Assembly: GCA_001508335.1 (NCBI GenBank) | Contig: LGFX01000014.1 | Coordinates: forward strand, 1-60,266 | Length of the DNA: 60,266 nt | Direction of reading: 5' to 3' | Origin: a candidate division TA06 bacterium 32_111 | GTDB taxonomy: Bacteria > Hydrothermota > 32-111 | Shown here: positions 44,995-54,078 of the stretch, one piece after another | Layout of the letters: each line of letters begins with the position of its first letter | Position numbering within the stretch: position 1 is the first letter of the stretch | Made by a program: the position numbers and the translations under genes | The notes under the pieces: generated by a model | Told to the model about the DNA's origin: nothing | What the model saw: only the letters and a program-made list of their open reading frames with translations | Database searches by the model: none

Positions 44995-45006
44995 TTTTAA
45001 ATAAAT

Positions 45007-45945
45007 ATGAATGAACGAAGAAAATTTTTAAAAGCTTTCCTTTTTCTCTTACCTGCTCTGGTAATCCTTATCATTTTCAGGTTTTTACCTATAGTTTTAT
45101 CATTTTTCATAAGTTTTTTTAATTGGGGAATTGCAGGAAAAGGTTCTTTTGTTGGACTCGGTAACTACATTGAAATTTTTAAAGATGAAAAGTTCTACCA
45201 ATCACTTTTGAATACTCTCTGGTATGTTTTAACGGTTCTTCCAGGAACAATAATTATATCAATGTTTATTGCGGTTCTTTTGAATCAGAAAATAAAGTTC
45301 AAAGGATTTTTTAGAACAACATACTTTCTGCCTGAAGTTACTTCAATAATTGCTATTTCTTTTGTTTGGAAATGGATTTACCATCCCAAGATAGGTATAG
45401 CAAACTATATTTTAACCTCCTTGGGAATGTCACCTTTAAAATGGCTTGAAGAGTCAAGAGGTATATTTGAGATGATCTTTCAACGTGATCTACCAAAACT
45501 ACTTGAAGGCCCATCGCTCGCTTTATTCTCCCTCTCTATAATGACTATCTGGAAATCTATAGGGTACAATGTTATCATCTTTCTTGCTGGACTACAAAAC
45601 ATCCCAGAACATTACTATGAATCTGCAAAAATTGATGGTGCAAATGTATGGCAGACATTCAGACACATTACCCTGCCTTTACTTTCACCAACCACATTCT
45701 ATGTTTTTATTATGACAACTATAACGAGTTTTCAGGTTTTTGCTCCAGTATGGATGATGACAGGTCCACCTGCTGGAGGGCCTCTCGGGACAACGAATGT
45801 TATAGTTTACTATCTTTACGATATGGCTTTTAACTATGGAAAATATGGGTATGGAACATCTATAGCTTTCATTCTCTTCTTGATAATTCTATTTTTGACT
45901 ATAGTTCAGAAAAAGTATGGAGAGAAAAATGTCTTTTATGAATAG
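45007..45945 (+). CDS. Sugar-type ABC transporter permease (MalF/UgpA-like)
   Basis: 312 residues, six membrane segments beginning at about residue 12 (FLFLLPALVILIIFRFLPIV). The EAA loop for ATPase contact is YYESAKIDGANVWQTFRHITL at about 205-225. This is a binding-protein-dependent carbohydrate permease subunit. It pairs with the next gene; no binding protein or ATPase gene is adjacent. Confidence 0.9.
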   Translation: MNERRKFLKAFLFLLPALVILIIFRFLPIVLSFFISFFNWGIAGKGSFVGLGNYIEIFKDEKFYQSLLNTLWYVLTVLPGTIIISMFIAVLLNQKIKFKGFFRTTYFLPEVTSIIAISFVWKWIYHPKIGIANYILTSLGMSPLKWLEESRGIFEMIFQRDLPKLLEGPSLALFSLSIMTIWKSIGYNVIIFLAGLQNIPEHYYESAKIDGANVWQTFRHITLPLLSPTTFYVFIMTTITSFQVFAPVWMMTGPPAGGPLGTTNVIVYYLYDMAFNYGKYGYGTSIAFILFLIILFLTIVQKKYGEKNVFYE

Positions 45946-46771
45946 AATAAAACGTATAAATTTCTCAATGGTTTTAACATATTTTATTCTTATAGTGATA
46001 GCTTTAACTATACTTTTCCCTTTCTTCTGGATGGTTTCAACATCTTTGAAAACTCCAGTTGAAGCGGTAAAATTTCCACCAGATATTTTTCCGAAGAATC
46101 CACAACTGAACAACTATGTTACCGCCTGTAAAAAGGTTAACTTTACAAGATACTTTATAAATACTATTTTTATAGCTTTGACACAACTTGTTGGAGTTTT
46201 GTTCACATCTATACTTGCAGCATACGCTTTTGCCCGTCTGGATTTTAAAGGTAGAGAGATACTTTTCATATCTTTACTTGGTCTTATGATGATTCCTATG
46301 CCTGTTTACATAGTTCCCGGTTATATGCTCTTGCAAAAAATAGGATGGATAGATACATATTTTGCTCAGATAGTTCCATGGATGGCTAATATCTTTCCCA
46401 TATTCCTTCTAAGACAACATTTTAAAACTATACCCAAAGACCTTTACGATGCTGCGGTCATAGATGGTTACTCTGATATTGGATTTTTGTTTAAAGTTGT
46501 AGTTCCCCTTTCAAAACCAGCATTGACGACAATCTCAATATTTTCAATACTTGCATCATGGAACTCCTTCATTTGGCCTTTGGTTGTAACAAATTCTGAT
46601 TCTATAAGGCCTGTGCAGGTAGGACTCGCTTACTTCATTCAGGAACAATCGACAAGTTATACTCTACTTATGGCTGCTTCAACATTCGTAGTTCTTCCAC
46701 TTGTTATAATGTTCTTCCTCGCTCAGAAACAGATAATAGAAAGTTATGCAAGGAGTGGATTGAAGGATTGA
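45929..46771 (+). CDS. Sugar-type ABC transporter permease (MalG/UgpE-like)
   Basis: 280 residues with six membrane segments. It opens with a MalG-type helix and FWMVSTSLKTPVEAVKFPP. The EAA loop is LYDAAVIDGYSDIGFLFKVV. GGAGAG stands 5 bases before the ATG at 45929, preferred to an ATG four codons earlier. It overlaps the first permease by 17 bases and the M23 gene by four. Confidence 0.9.
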   Translation: MSFMNRIKRINFSMVLTYFILIVIALTILFPFFWMVSTSLKTPVEAVKFPPDIFPKNPQLNNYVTACKKVNFTRYFINTIFIALTQLVGVLFTSILAAYAFARLDFKGREILFISLLGLMMIPMPVYIVPGYMLLQKIGWIDTYFAQIVPWMANIFPIFLLRQHFKTIPKDLYDAAVIDGYSDIGFLFKVVVPLSKPALTTISIFSILASWNSFIWPLVVTNSDSIRPVQVGLAYFIQEQSTSYTLLMAASTFVVLPLVIMFFLAQKQIIESYARSGLKD

Positions 46772-48039
46772 AAAAATTTGTTTACTTTTCATTGTTAGTT
46801 TTTTTGTTAACATCCTTTATTTATGTCAGGTTTTTAAAAGGTGAAGTGAAAAAGGATGGTACAGATACCGATAGGAAAAACTATATAGGTGTAAAGTATG
46901 AAATTGGAAAGGGAGAGACTTTTATTCAAATTTTAAGAAAATCCCATCTAAAAAAAGATGTTATAGATTCTATAGTGAAATCCTTTTCAAAAATATACAA
47001 CCCAAAAAAGATAGATGTAAAAGATCAGGTTTTTATTTTTACAGATGAGGATTTTAATTTCAGAAGGCTCGAGTACAAAAATGATCCAGCAAAGACATAT
47101 GTTGTTGAATATACATCAAAGTATAAATCTTACGTTATAGACAATAGAGTTACTGTTTCAATCGAGTTCTTAGAAGGGGAAGTTGTTGACAACCTCATAA
47201 ACGCAATAAAATCTACAGGTGAAAATGAAAAACTCGCCTTAAAGTTTACGAAGATTTTTGATTGGAGATTCGATGTTTTTTCGGAAGTAAAGAAGGGAGA
47301 TAAGTTCACCATACTTTTTGAAAAAAAATATATAGATGGAGAGTTCTATCAGTATGGAGATATAATATATGCATCATTCGAAAATGATAGAAACCTTTAT
47401 GAGGGTTTTCTTTTTGATGATGGAAATGGAAAATTTTACTACGATCAGAATGGAAATTCTTTAGAAGGGACTTTTTTGAAGGCGCCCCTTGCAACCTACT
47501 ATCGAATCTCTTCCAGATTCACTTCAAAAAGATACCATCCGATTTTGAAAAAGTATATACCACATTATGCTATAGACTATTCCGCTCCCAAAAAAACACC
47601 AGTTTATGCTGCAAGTGATGGTTATATAATATATGTTGGTTACAACTATATTGGTGGGAAAACAATAAGGATAGATCATGAAAATGGCTATAGCAGCGAA
47701 TACTGCCACCTTCATGGATATGCTAAAGGTATCAAAGTTGGAAAATTTGTAAAACAGGGAGAGGTTATAGGTTATGTGGGAAAGACAGGTTACGCTACAG
47801 GATACCATCTTCATTTTGCTGTTAAAAAGAATGGTAAATTCATAAATCCTTTGAAAATTAAGAATGAAAAGAGTGTTACAATAGATCCTTCACAGTTGAA
47901 AGATTATAAGATATATGTTGATAATGTAAGAACACTCGTTCTTGGAATAAAATCTTTTAAAAATTTCCCCTCAATGTTTTCGAAGTCTGATTTCATCTTC
48001 AAATATGCAGATACTTTTGGTAAATCCCCCAATATATGA
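46768..48039 (+). CDS. M23-family peptidoglycan endopeptidase (MepM-like)
   Basis: 423 residues from a TTG within the permease stop. One N-terminal membrane anchor (about 3-20), a LysM/OapA-like region (about 40-90, IGKGETFIQILRKSHL), a middle beta domain, and the LytM domain with the full zinc site: H-x3-D in HYAIDYSAPKKTPVYA and the pair EYCHLHG and YHLHFAVKKNG. Unlike the EnvC-like protein at 27274 it has all catalytic residues. It would cut peptide crosslinks in the periplasm. Confidence 0.9.
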   Translation: MKKFVYFSLLVFLLTSFIYVRFLKGEVKKDGTDTDRKNYIGVKYEIGKGETFIQILRKSHLKKDVIDSIVKSFSKIYNPKKIDVKDQVFIFTDEDFNFRRLEYKNDPAKTYVVEYTSKYKSYVIDNRVTVSIEFLEGEVVDNLINAIKSTGENEKLALKFTKIFDWRFDVFSEVKKGDKFTILFEKKYIDGEFYQYGDIIYASFENDRNLYEGFLFDDGNGKFYYDQNGNSLEGTFLKAPLATYYRISSRFTSKRYHPILKKYIPHYAIDYSAPKKTPVYAASDGYIIYVGYNYIGGKTIRIDHENGYSSEYCHLHGYAKGIKVGKFVKQGEVIGYVGKTGYATGYHLHFAVKKNGKFINPLKIKNEKSVTIDPSQLKDYKIYVDNVRTLVLGIKSFKNFPSMFSKSDFIFKYADTFGKSPNI

Positions 48040-49324
48040 TTTTACCTGTTACGATTATTGGCTAAAACCTTTAGGACTTTTGTATGTTGCATCCTTTTTG
48101 AGAAAGAATGGTATCGGTTTTGATTTCTTTGACTTTATGGATAGAAGGTCACCTTTTCTTGAAAAAAAAAATAAAAGTAAATTTTTATCAACCGGAAAAT
48201 TCAGAAAAGAAGATGCAGCGAAGAAAGATATTTTTGCCTGGTTTAAAAGACCTTACTTTCGATATGGGGTTTCAAAAGAAAAATTTTTAGAGTTCATTTC
48301 GAATAAAAGTTACGATTTTCTTTTTATAACATCTATGATGACATATTGGTATGAGGGGATAGAGGAGGTTATAGAAACTGTTAAAGATAAGAATCCTGAT
48401 GTGAAAACAATAGTAGGTGGGGTTTATGCAAAACTTTTACCTGAGCATGCAAAAAATTTAGGTTGTAACTTTGTATTTTCCGGGAATGTTGAAGAGCTGT
48501 ATCAATTTTTAAAAGATAATACAGATATATATGTTAAAAAAAGTTTTAAATTAGAAGAACTTATTCCTTCCTATGATCTATATAAAGATTTAGAGTCCGC
48601 TGCTGTTCTAACACAGGTTGGATGCCCATACAGGTGCACTTACTGTGCGGTTCCAATTTTGAATAACACTTTTTACTCTTTACCTTTTGAAAATATTTTA
48701 AAACAGTTGGATCTCCTTGAAAGTTTGAATGTAAAAGATGTTACTTTTTATGATGATGCTTTGCTTTTTAAAAAAGAGAAACATTTTTTACCACTATTTG
48801 AAAAGATAATTGAAAAAAATTACTCTTTCAGATTCAACTTTTCTAATGGTTTGCATACAAGGTTTATAGAAAAGGATGTTGTAGATATTTTTAAAAAGTT
48901 AAACCTCGGTATGTTATCCCTTTCTATAGAGAGTGTTTCAAAAGACATTTTGACAAAAACAGGTAACAAGATTAATCTCGATGAGATAGAAAGAGCGTTG
49001 AACCTTTTGTTAAAGAATGGTTTTGATGGGAGAAAAATTTTTTGTTATATACTTGTCGGGCTTCCTGATGAAAGGATTGAGGATGTTATAGATACAGCGA
49101 GATATCTTAAAGAGAAAAGGGTAAGAATAGTTTTGAACGAATTCACTCCAGTTCCTAAAACAGAATTATACGACAGGTATAAAAAAATAATAACAGATCC
49201 ACTTTTAACAAACAAAAGTGTTTTTTCATCATACTATAAGTATTCGGAGGAGGAATTGCAAAACCTTAAAAATCTTGTGAGGAGTTTTAACTGGGAAACA
49301 AAAAGATATTATGAAAGAGTTTAA
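48005..49324 (+). CDS. Radical SAM protein with B12-binding-type N-terminal domain
   Basis: 439 residues. The N-terminal Rossmann-like domain starts MQILLVNPPIYDFTCYDYWL, as in B12-binding radical SAM proteins, though no D-x-H-x2-G cobalamin motif is visible. The cluster motif C-x3-C-x2-C is CPYRCTYC near residue 205. The barrel continues (VTFYDDALLF, LGMLSLSIESVSKDIL, YILVGLPDERIEDVI). The reaction is unknown. It overlaps the M23 gene by 35 bases and the next gene by 14. Confidence 0.85.
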   Translation: MQILLVNPPIYDFTCYDYWLKPLGLLYVASFLRKNGIGFDFFDFMDRRSPFLEKKNKSKFLSTGKFRKEDAAKKDIFAWFKRPYFRYGVSKEKFLEFISNKSYDFLFITSMMTYWYEGIEEVIETVKDKNPDVKTIVGGVYAKLLPEHAKNLGCNFVFSGNVEELYQFLKDNTDIYVKKSFKLEELIPSYDLYKDLESAAVLTQVGCPYRCTYCAVPILNNTFYSLPFENILKQLDLLESLNVKDVTFYDDALLFKKEKHFLPLFEKIIEKNYSFRFNFSNGLHTRFIEKDVVDIFKKLNLGMLSLSIESVSKDILTKTGNKINLDEIERALNLLLKNGFDGRKIFCYILVGLPDERIEDVIDTARYLKEKRVRIVLNEFTPVPKTELYDRYKKIITDPLLTNKSVFSSYYKYSEEELQNLKNLVRSFNWETKRYYERV

Positions 49325-50123
49325 TTTTTTTCTTGAAAATGTAAAAAGTATTATAGAGAGGAATATTTTCCCACCTTATATGAGAAATAGAAAAAGGTCT
49401 GTTATAGTTTTCGATGATTTCGAGGGATTTGAAAAAGTAAACAAAAATTTTGAAATATCTTTTTTTAAAAAGGATCTTCAAAACAAAAAAGTTCTTGAGA
49501 TTTTCCTTTCGAAACCTTACAACATAATTTTGGGAGATCGTGAATTCTTCAAAAGGGTATACACTCTTGAAGTTTTTTTCAAATATAGAACAGATATAGT
49601 TGTTCCATTTTTACTTGACGATTTTGATGAAATGTCTTTATACAGATCAACATTTAACTCTTACGTTTATCCAGAGAACCCTTATATAAAAAGGTTTTAT
49701 GTTATGGATTACAAAGGTAACTCTTTCGTTCGGAAAGGTTTATTAAAAAATGTTGAAAATTTTGATAATCTTTATATCTATAATGAAGGAGATTACAAGT
49801 TGTATTTCTGCAAAAAGGGAGAGAATGAAAGTTTTGAAATATTTACATACCCATTCTATTCTTTTGAAAATTTTTTAATTTTTAAAAGGATGGATTTGAA
49901 AAATTTCGCTTTTCCAAAAAAATGCTTTGAAATGATCTTTGAAAAAAATGTTGATGGCGTTTTAAATGTGAATCTTTTGAATGAGAACAATCTCCTGGTT
50001 ACATTTTATAAAAATGATTCTAAAAAGATTGAAAGTCAAATGAAAGAGATAATAAAAAAGTTTTTTGTTGATAAGAGATTGGAAGAGAAAAATTTTTCTT
50101 TTGAGATGAAAAAACTTTTTTAA
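49311..50123 (+). CDS. Unrecognised protein coupled to the radical SAM gene
   Basis: 270 residues, rich in Phe, Lys and Glu, with no signal peptide or membrane segment. I recognise no family. Visible parts: a possible strand-loop (RKRSVIVFDDFEGFEKV), an acidic centre (PFLLDDFDEMSLYRSTF) and a lysine-rich C-terminal helix. Its start lies inside the end of the radical SAM gene, so the two are probably translated together and could form a substrate/enzyme or subunit pair (inference). Confidence 0.7.
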   Translation: MKEFNFFLENVKSIIERNIFPPYMRNRKRSVIVFDDFEGFEKVNKNFEISFFKKDLQNKKVLEIFLSKPYNIILGDREFFKRVYTLEVFFKYRTDIVVPFLLDDFDEMSLYRSTFNSYVYPENPYIKRFYVMDYKGNSFVRKGLLKNVENFDNLYIYNEGDYKLYFCKKGENESFEIFTYPFYSFENFLIFKRMDLKNFAFPKKCFEMIFEKNVDGVLNVNLLNENNLLVTFYKNDSKKIESQMKEIIKKFFVDKRLEEKNFSFEMKKLF

Positions 50124-50132
50124 GGAGGGTAT

Positions 50133-50732
50133 ATGAAGAAATTTGAGGATTATAATAATTTGAAAGATATTGAAATTTTAAAAGTGATCCTTAAAAAGGA
50201 TTACCATGAAAAGATACTTTTTAAAACACTTGAAAAAATATATCTAAACTTTCCAGAGATTTCATACGATATGTTGGATCAACTTGAAGAGGAAGACAAA
50301 AATATATTACTCTCAGTATTCCAATTTTATCAAAGGATTAAAGAGAAGGAGAAAAGGATAAGATCCCCTAAGGATGTTTTCACCCTCTTAAAGGATATAG
50401 CAAAAAGAAGACAGGAAAATTTTATAGTTATAAGTCTTGATTCTTCCATGAAAATTATTCAAAAAAGAACTGTTTTTATAGGGACTCTAAATACAACTTT
50501 CGTTCACCCAAGAGAGGTTTTTGCTGATCCCATAGTTGATAGGGCATGTGGAATAATAGTTGCTCACAACCATCCATCTTCAAATGTTGAACCTTCAAGA
50601 GAGGATGATGTTGTTACGAGTCGTCTTGTTGATGCTGGAAAGATTTTAGGGATAGAGGTTTACGATCATGTGATTCTATCCAAAGATTCATATTACAGTT
50701 ATAAGGAAAAAAAGCCTGAGTTTTTCAGATGA
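50133..50732 (+). CDS. radC: RadC/JAB-domain protein
   Basis: 199 residues. The JAMM-type metal motif is AHNHPSSNVEPSREDD, with the preceding Glu in HPREVFADP and the typical VYDHVILSKDSYYSYKE end. The N-terminal helix-hairpin-helix part is short and degenerate compared with usual RadC (about 225 residues). The role of the family is unsettled despite the name. AAGGAGG precedes the ATG. Confidence 0.9.
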   Translation: MKKFEDYNNLKDIEILKVILKKDYHEKILFKTLEKIYLNFPEISYDMLDQLEEEDKNILLSVFQFYQRIKEKEKRIRSPKDVFTLLKDIAKRRQENFIVISLDSSMKIIQKRTVFIGTLNTTFVHPREVFADPIVDRACGIIVAHNHPSSNVEPSREDDVVTSRLVDAGKILGIEVYDHVILSKDSYYSYKEKKPEFFR

Positions 50733-50735
50733 TTG

Positions 50736-50763
50736 TTTACTTGAAAAATTTTTAAGTTATTAT
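50736..50763 (+). promoter_or_regulatory. Promoter of lptF-lptG; predicts a leaderless mRNA
   Basis: TTTACT (50736-50741), a 16-base spacer and TATTAT (50758-50763). Seven bases (ATTTGTT, no Shine-Dalgarno) separate the -10 from the ATG at 50771. Confidence 0.6.
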
Positions 50764-50770
50764 ATTTGTT

Positions 50771-51901
50771 ATGAAAATTATTGATAGAACTATTATAAAA
50801 GAATTCATCCCCTCCTTTTTTCTTGCCCTCTTTTTGATCATTTTTGTTCTACTCGTTAACAGGATTTTTGAACTCGTTAACCTTATCATTGGAAAAGGTT
50901 TACCATTTTTGATAGTTTTAAAACTTTTCCTTTTCAATCTCCCTTTCATAATTTTCTTATCGATACCCATGTCAGTTCTTGTTGCTACGATTATGACTTT
51001 TGGAAGGATGTCCTCAGATTTCGAAATTATCGCATTGAAATCTCTCGGAATAAATACATACAGGTTTATCTTCAAACTAACATTTTTTTCAACGATTCTT
51101 TTTCTAATAACTTTTTTCATTTCAGATTTTGTTGTTCCATATTCGAACCATAGGGTAAGACAGATATTTGTGCAAATTCTAAACCTAAGACCTGCTGTGA
51201 ATGTTGAAAAGGGAGTATTCAAAAAGAGTTATGATAACGATGTGTATTTTTACTTTGAGGATATAAAAAATGATAACACATTCTCAAACTGTCATATAAT
51301 AAAGGATAAAACTTATATTAAGGCTGATAGTGGATATCTTAAAACTGTAAAGGGAGAGAATAAAATTTCGGTTTTTATGAAAAACGGAGAGATTTTTGAA
51401 ATAGTTTCAGATGGAAACTATAAAAAAAATTATTTTTCAACTTTTGTTCAAAAGATAAAAATTTCGGGTGATATAATTGAGGGTGGCTTTGATATTAGGG
51501 GAGATAGAGAGATGAGTATAAGGATGCTTGTTGAAAGCATAAAAAATGTTAATAAGAGTTTTAATGGGAAGAAAGGAAAAGAGTACGCTTTAAGAAGGAA
51601 GAAATCTCTTTACAGGTACCTTACTGAGATTCATAAAAAAATTTCGATCTCATTTGGAGTATTCGCTTTCGTTTTACTCGGTGGAATAATTGGTATAAGG
51701 TTGAAAAAATCATCTTTGGCTTTAGGTTTTGGGATATCAACAGCCCTTTTCGTTTTCTACTATGTTTTGCTTGTTTTGGGAGAACAGTTGTCAGATAATG
51801 GCATTATAAATCCAGCGATAACAATCTGGTTTCCAAATGTTTTAACTCTATTTCTATGTTTGTATTTTATTTTAAAAGATATGGGGATTTTTAGAAGATG
51901 A
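50771..51901 (+). CDS. lptF: LPS export permease LptF-like (YjgP/YjgQ family)
   Basis: 376 residues. Three N-terminal helices (EFIPSFFLALFLIIFVLLVN; LFNLPFIIFLSIPMSVLVAT), a periplasmic beta-jellyroll domain (about 135-245) and three C-terminal helices (GVFAFVLLGGIIGIRLKKSS). With LptG and LptB it extracts lipopolysaccharide from the inner membrane. MSVLVATIMTFGRMSSDFEIIAL is the coupling region for the ATPase (here split: MSVLVATIMTFGRM and SSDFEIIAL). It overlaps lptG by four bases. Confidence 0.88.
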   Translation: MKIIDRTIIKEFIPSFFLALFLIIFVLLVNRIFELVNLIIGKGLPFLIVLKLFLFNLPFIIFLSIPMSVLVATIMTFGRMSSDFEIIALKSLGINTYRFIFKLTFFSTILFLITFFISDFVVPYSNHRVRQIFVQILNLRPAVNVEKGVFKKSYDNDVYFYFEDIKNDNTFSNCHIIKDKTYIKADSGYLKTVKGENKISVFMKNGEIFEIVSDGNYKKNYFSTFVQKIKISGDIIEGGFDIRGDREMSIRMLVESIKNVNKSFNGKKGKEYALRRKKSLYRYLTEIHKKISISFGVFAFVLLGGIIGIRLKKSSLALGFGISTALFVFYYVLLVLGEQLSDNGIINPAITIWFPNVLTLFLCLYFILKDMGIFRR

Positions 51902-52959
51902 AGATACTCGATAGGTATATATTAAAGAATTTTATCCTCTTTCTTTTTATAGTTCTTTTCCTTTTTATTTTCATCTTTTTGATAGTAGATATATCTGATA
52001 ACCTTTCCGGTTACATACAATCTGGAAAAAGTTTTAGGGAGATATTTTTACTTTACCTTTTCTATATACCATCACTTTTAACTCTTCTCTTTCCACTTGG
52101 AATACTTGTTTCAACATTTATTACTATTGGAATTATGGTTAAAAACAATGAACTTGTCGCTATAAAATCTTCAGGAATTTCCGTTTACAGGTTTCTTTTT
52201 CCACTCTTTGTAATTACATTACTTTTATCTTTTTTCCAATTTTTTCTAAAAGAGAATATTGAAACATATTCAACTAAAAGGTATAGAGAGATAAAAGAGT
52301 CAAAAAATTTTGACCAGATAAACAGGGAGGATTTTGTCTTCGTTCAGGATGAAAAAACTATTCTTAAAGGTGAATACTTTTCGGTTAAAAATTTTTCAAT
52401 AAGAGAACCTGAAATATTTAAACTTGATGATAAACAGAATCTTGAAAAATATGTTAAGGCAAAAAGGGGGGTATTCAAAGATGAGAGGTGGATATTTGAA
52501 AGTTGTCAGATATACGATCTAAAAAATAACCTTTATGAAACTTTTGAAAACAGGGAGATGTTCGATATTTTGAATGTCAAACCAGCTGAAATCATTTTAG
52601 ATAGAGAGAATGTTGATATTTATAAAATTTCTGAACTTTTTAAAATAAGGGATAGTATTAAAAAAAGTAAAGGTGAAGTTGCAAAACAGGAGACAGAAAT
52701 TTCTTACAGGTTCTATTTTATTTTTATCAACATTGTAATTGCTATAATTTCCGCAAGTTTCGTTGTCAACGCAAGGAATACTGGGATAATCTTTGGTCTT
52801 GCGATAAGTGTTCTTCTGTCATTTTTATATTGGGGAGTATTACAGGGATTCAGATCCGCATCATCTAACGGCGAAGGAAACCCTTTTACAATTTTTCTTT
52901 TGCCAAATTTCTTCTTCCTTTTTGTTAGTTTTTTCCTACTTTACAAATCGAAAAAGTGA
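51898..52959 (+). CDS. lptG: LPS export permease LptG-like (YjgP/YjgQ family)
   Basis: 353 residues with the same layout: LDRYILKNFILFLFIVLFLF, LLFPLGILVSTFITIGIM and NNELVAIKSSGIS in the N-terminal half, a periplasmic domain, then three helices ending FLLPNFFFLFVSFFLLY. It pairs with the LptF-like protein; lptB is not here. Between its stop and 53040 lies the Pho-box-like array. Confidence 0.88.
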   Translation: MKILDRYILKNFILFLFIVLFLFIFIFLIVDISDNLSGYIQSGKSFREIFLLYLFYIPSLLTLLFPLGILVSTFITIGIMVKNNELVAIKSSGISVYRFLFPLFVITLLLSFFQFFLKENIETYSTKRYREIKESKNFDQINREDFVFVQDEKTILKGEYFSVKNFSIREPEIFKLDDKQNLEKYVKAKRGVFKDERWIFESCQIYDLKNNLYETFENREMFDILNVKPAEIILDRENVDIYKISELFKIRDSIKKSKGEVAKQETEISYRFYFIFINIVIAIISASFVVNARNTGIIFGLAISVLLSFLYWGVLQGFRSASSNGEGNPFTIFLLPNFFFLFVSFFLLYKSKK

Positions 52960-52967
52960 GAAAATTT

Positions 52968-53010
52968 TTAACATAATCTTAACCGAAAGTTAACAATTAG
53001 AGTTTATATT
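52968..53010 (+). promoter_or_regulatory. Tandem Pho-box-like repeats and -10 of the phosphate operon
   Basis: TTAACA (52968-52973), TTAACC (52979-52984) and TTAACA (52990-52995) repeat with an exact 11-bp period. Nine bases later is TATATT (53005-53010), a -10 box with no normal -35. This is the layout of PhoB/PhoP-activated promoters, where tandem 11-bp repeats replace the -35; TT-A-ACA is close to the Bacillus PhoP repeat. AAGGAGG follows before the GTG at 53040. Confidence 0.8.
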
Positions 53011-53039
53011 CCAATTGAAAAATTAAAAAGGAGGTTTTT

Positions 53040-54068
53040 GTGAAAAGTAAAAGAATAACACTTTTTCTTATTTTAAGTCTTCTTTTCCTATCTGTTATTG
53101 CTGGAGAAACAAAATATAAATTTGAGATCTGGAGCAGATATCAGGCATCTTTTCTGAATGAAAACGAATTTGAACTTACGAAGAATCAGATTTACTCTCC
53201 GAGAGGATATTTCACCGTTGAACCAAAATTAAGTGATTACATTAAAGGTAGATTTACCCTTGATTTCGTTTCCTCTGAGAATGGAGTTGATGGTGCTTCA
53301 GTTCGTTTAAAATACGCTTACCTTGATTTTTCAAATCTTCCAATAAAGAACAGTAACATAAATTTTGGTTTGATAAAAAACTATTTTGGAACAATTTATG
53401 ATTACGATTATCCTGTTTATGAAACAGAGTTGAGTGACAAAGAAAAAGTTGTTAAGTCTGCTGATTACGGTTTATCCTTCAATGGACTTCTTCCAGCAGG
53501 TTTTGGTTTTTACGCTTTTTCAGTAATGAATGGAGAAGGATACAAAAAAACAGATTCTAAAGTTGATCTGAACCCAGCGTTTCTTGTAAACGTAAGATTG
53601 ATTCCAATTACAGGATTAACAGTTGGTGGTTCTTTCCTTTATGAAGATAAGACACTCCTTTCCCCCGAAAGTGTTGATTCTTTGATTTCCGATAGTTTGA
53701 GGATGGCTTATGTTGGACTTGTGAAATTCAAGTTCAACTTCCTGTCAATATCTTTCGAGTATCTTTCGAACAGGATAGATAGTGTTTTTAGTGCAGGTTA
53801 TTCCTTCATAGGAGTAATAAATTCAGATAGACTCATTGATATACCTGTTGAGTTGGTTGGAAGATATGATAGTTGGGACAAGAATCTCGATGCTACCGAT
53901 GATGGACACAAAAGGATAATTGCTGGCACAAATTTGAATTTCTTTAAAGATAAGGGAGTTATCATGCAACTTTCCTATGATAGAACGATGTATGAGGATA
54001 CAACTAAAACTGATGTAAACAATGTAGTTTTCCAGATGAAGTGGAAATTTTCTAATACTATTAATTAG
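53040..54068 (+). CDS. Phosphate-selective porin-like outer-membrane protein
   Basis: 342 residues from a GTG with AAGGAGG 5 bases upstream. Signal peptide ending VIAGE, then a porin of the OprO/OprP type: YKFEIWSRYQASFLNEN, RGYFTVEPKLSDYIKGRFTL and VRLKYAYLDFSNLPI. Strands alternate to the end (VVFQMKWKFSN). First gene behind the Pho-box-like array and 10 bases before pstS, so it probably brings phosphate across the outer membrane (inference from context). Confidence 0.8.
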   Translation: MKSKRITLFLILSLLFLSVIAGETKYKFEIWSRYQASFLNENEFELTKNQIYSPRGYFTVEPKLSDYIKGRFTLDFVSSENGVDGASVRLKYAYLDFSNLPIKNSNINFGLIKNYFGTIYDYDYPVYETELSDKEKVVKSADYGLSFNGLLPAGFGFYAFSVMNGEGYKKTDSKVDLNPAFLVNVRLIPITGLTVGGSFLYEDKTLLSPESVDSLISDSLRMAYVGLVKFKFNFLSISFEYLSNRIDSVFSAGYSFIGVINSDRLIDIPVELVGRYDSWDKNLDATDDGHKRIIAGTNLNFFKDKGVIMQLSYDRTMYEDTTKTDVNNVVFQMKWKFSNTIN

Positions 54069-54078
54069 GAGGTGAAAG

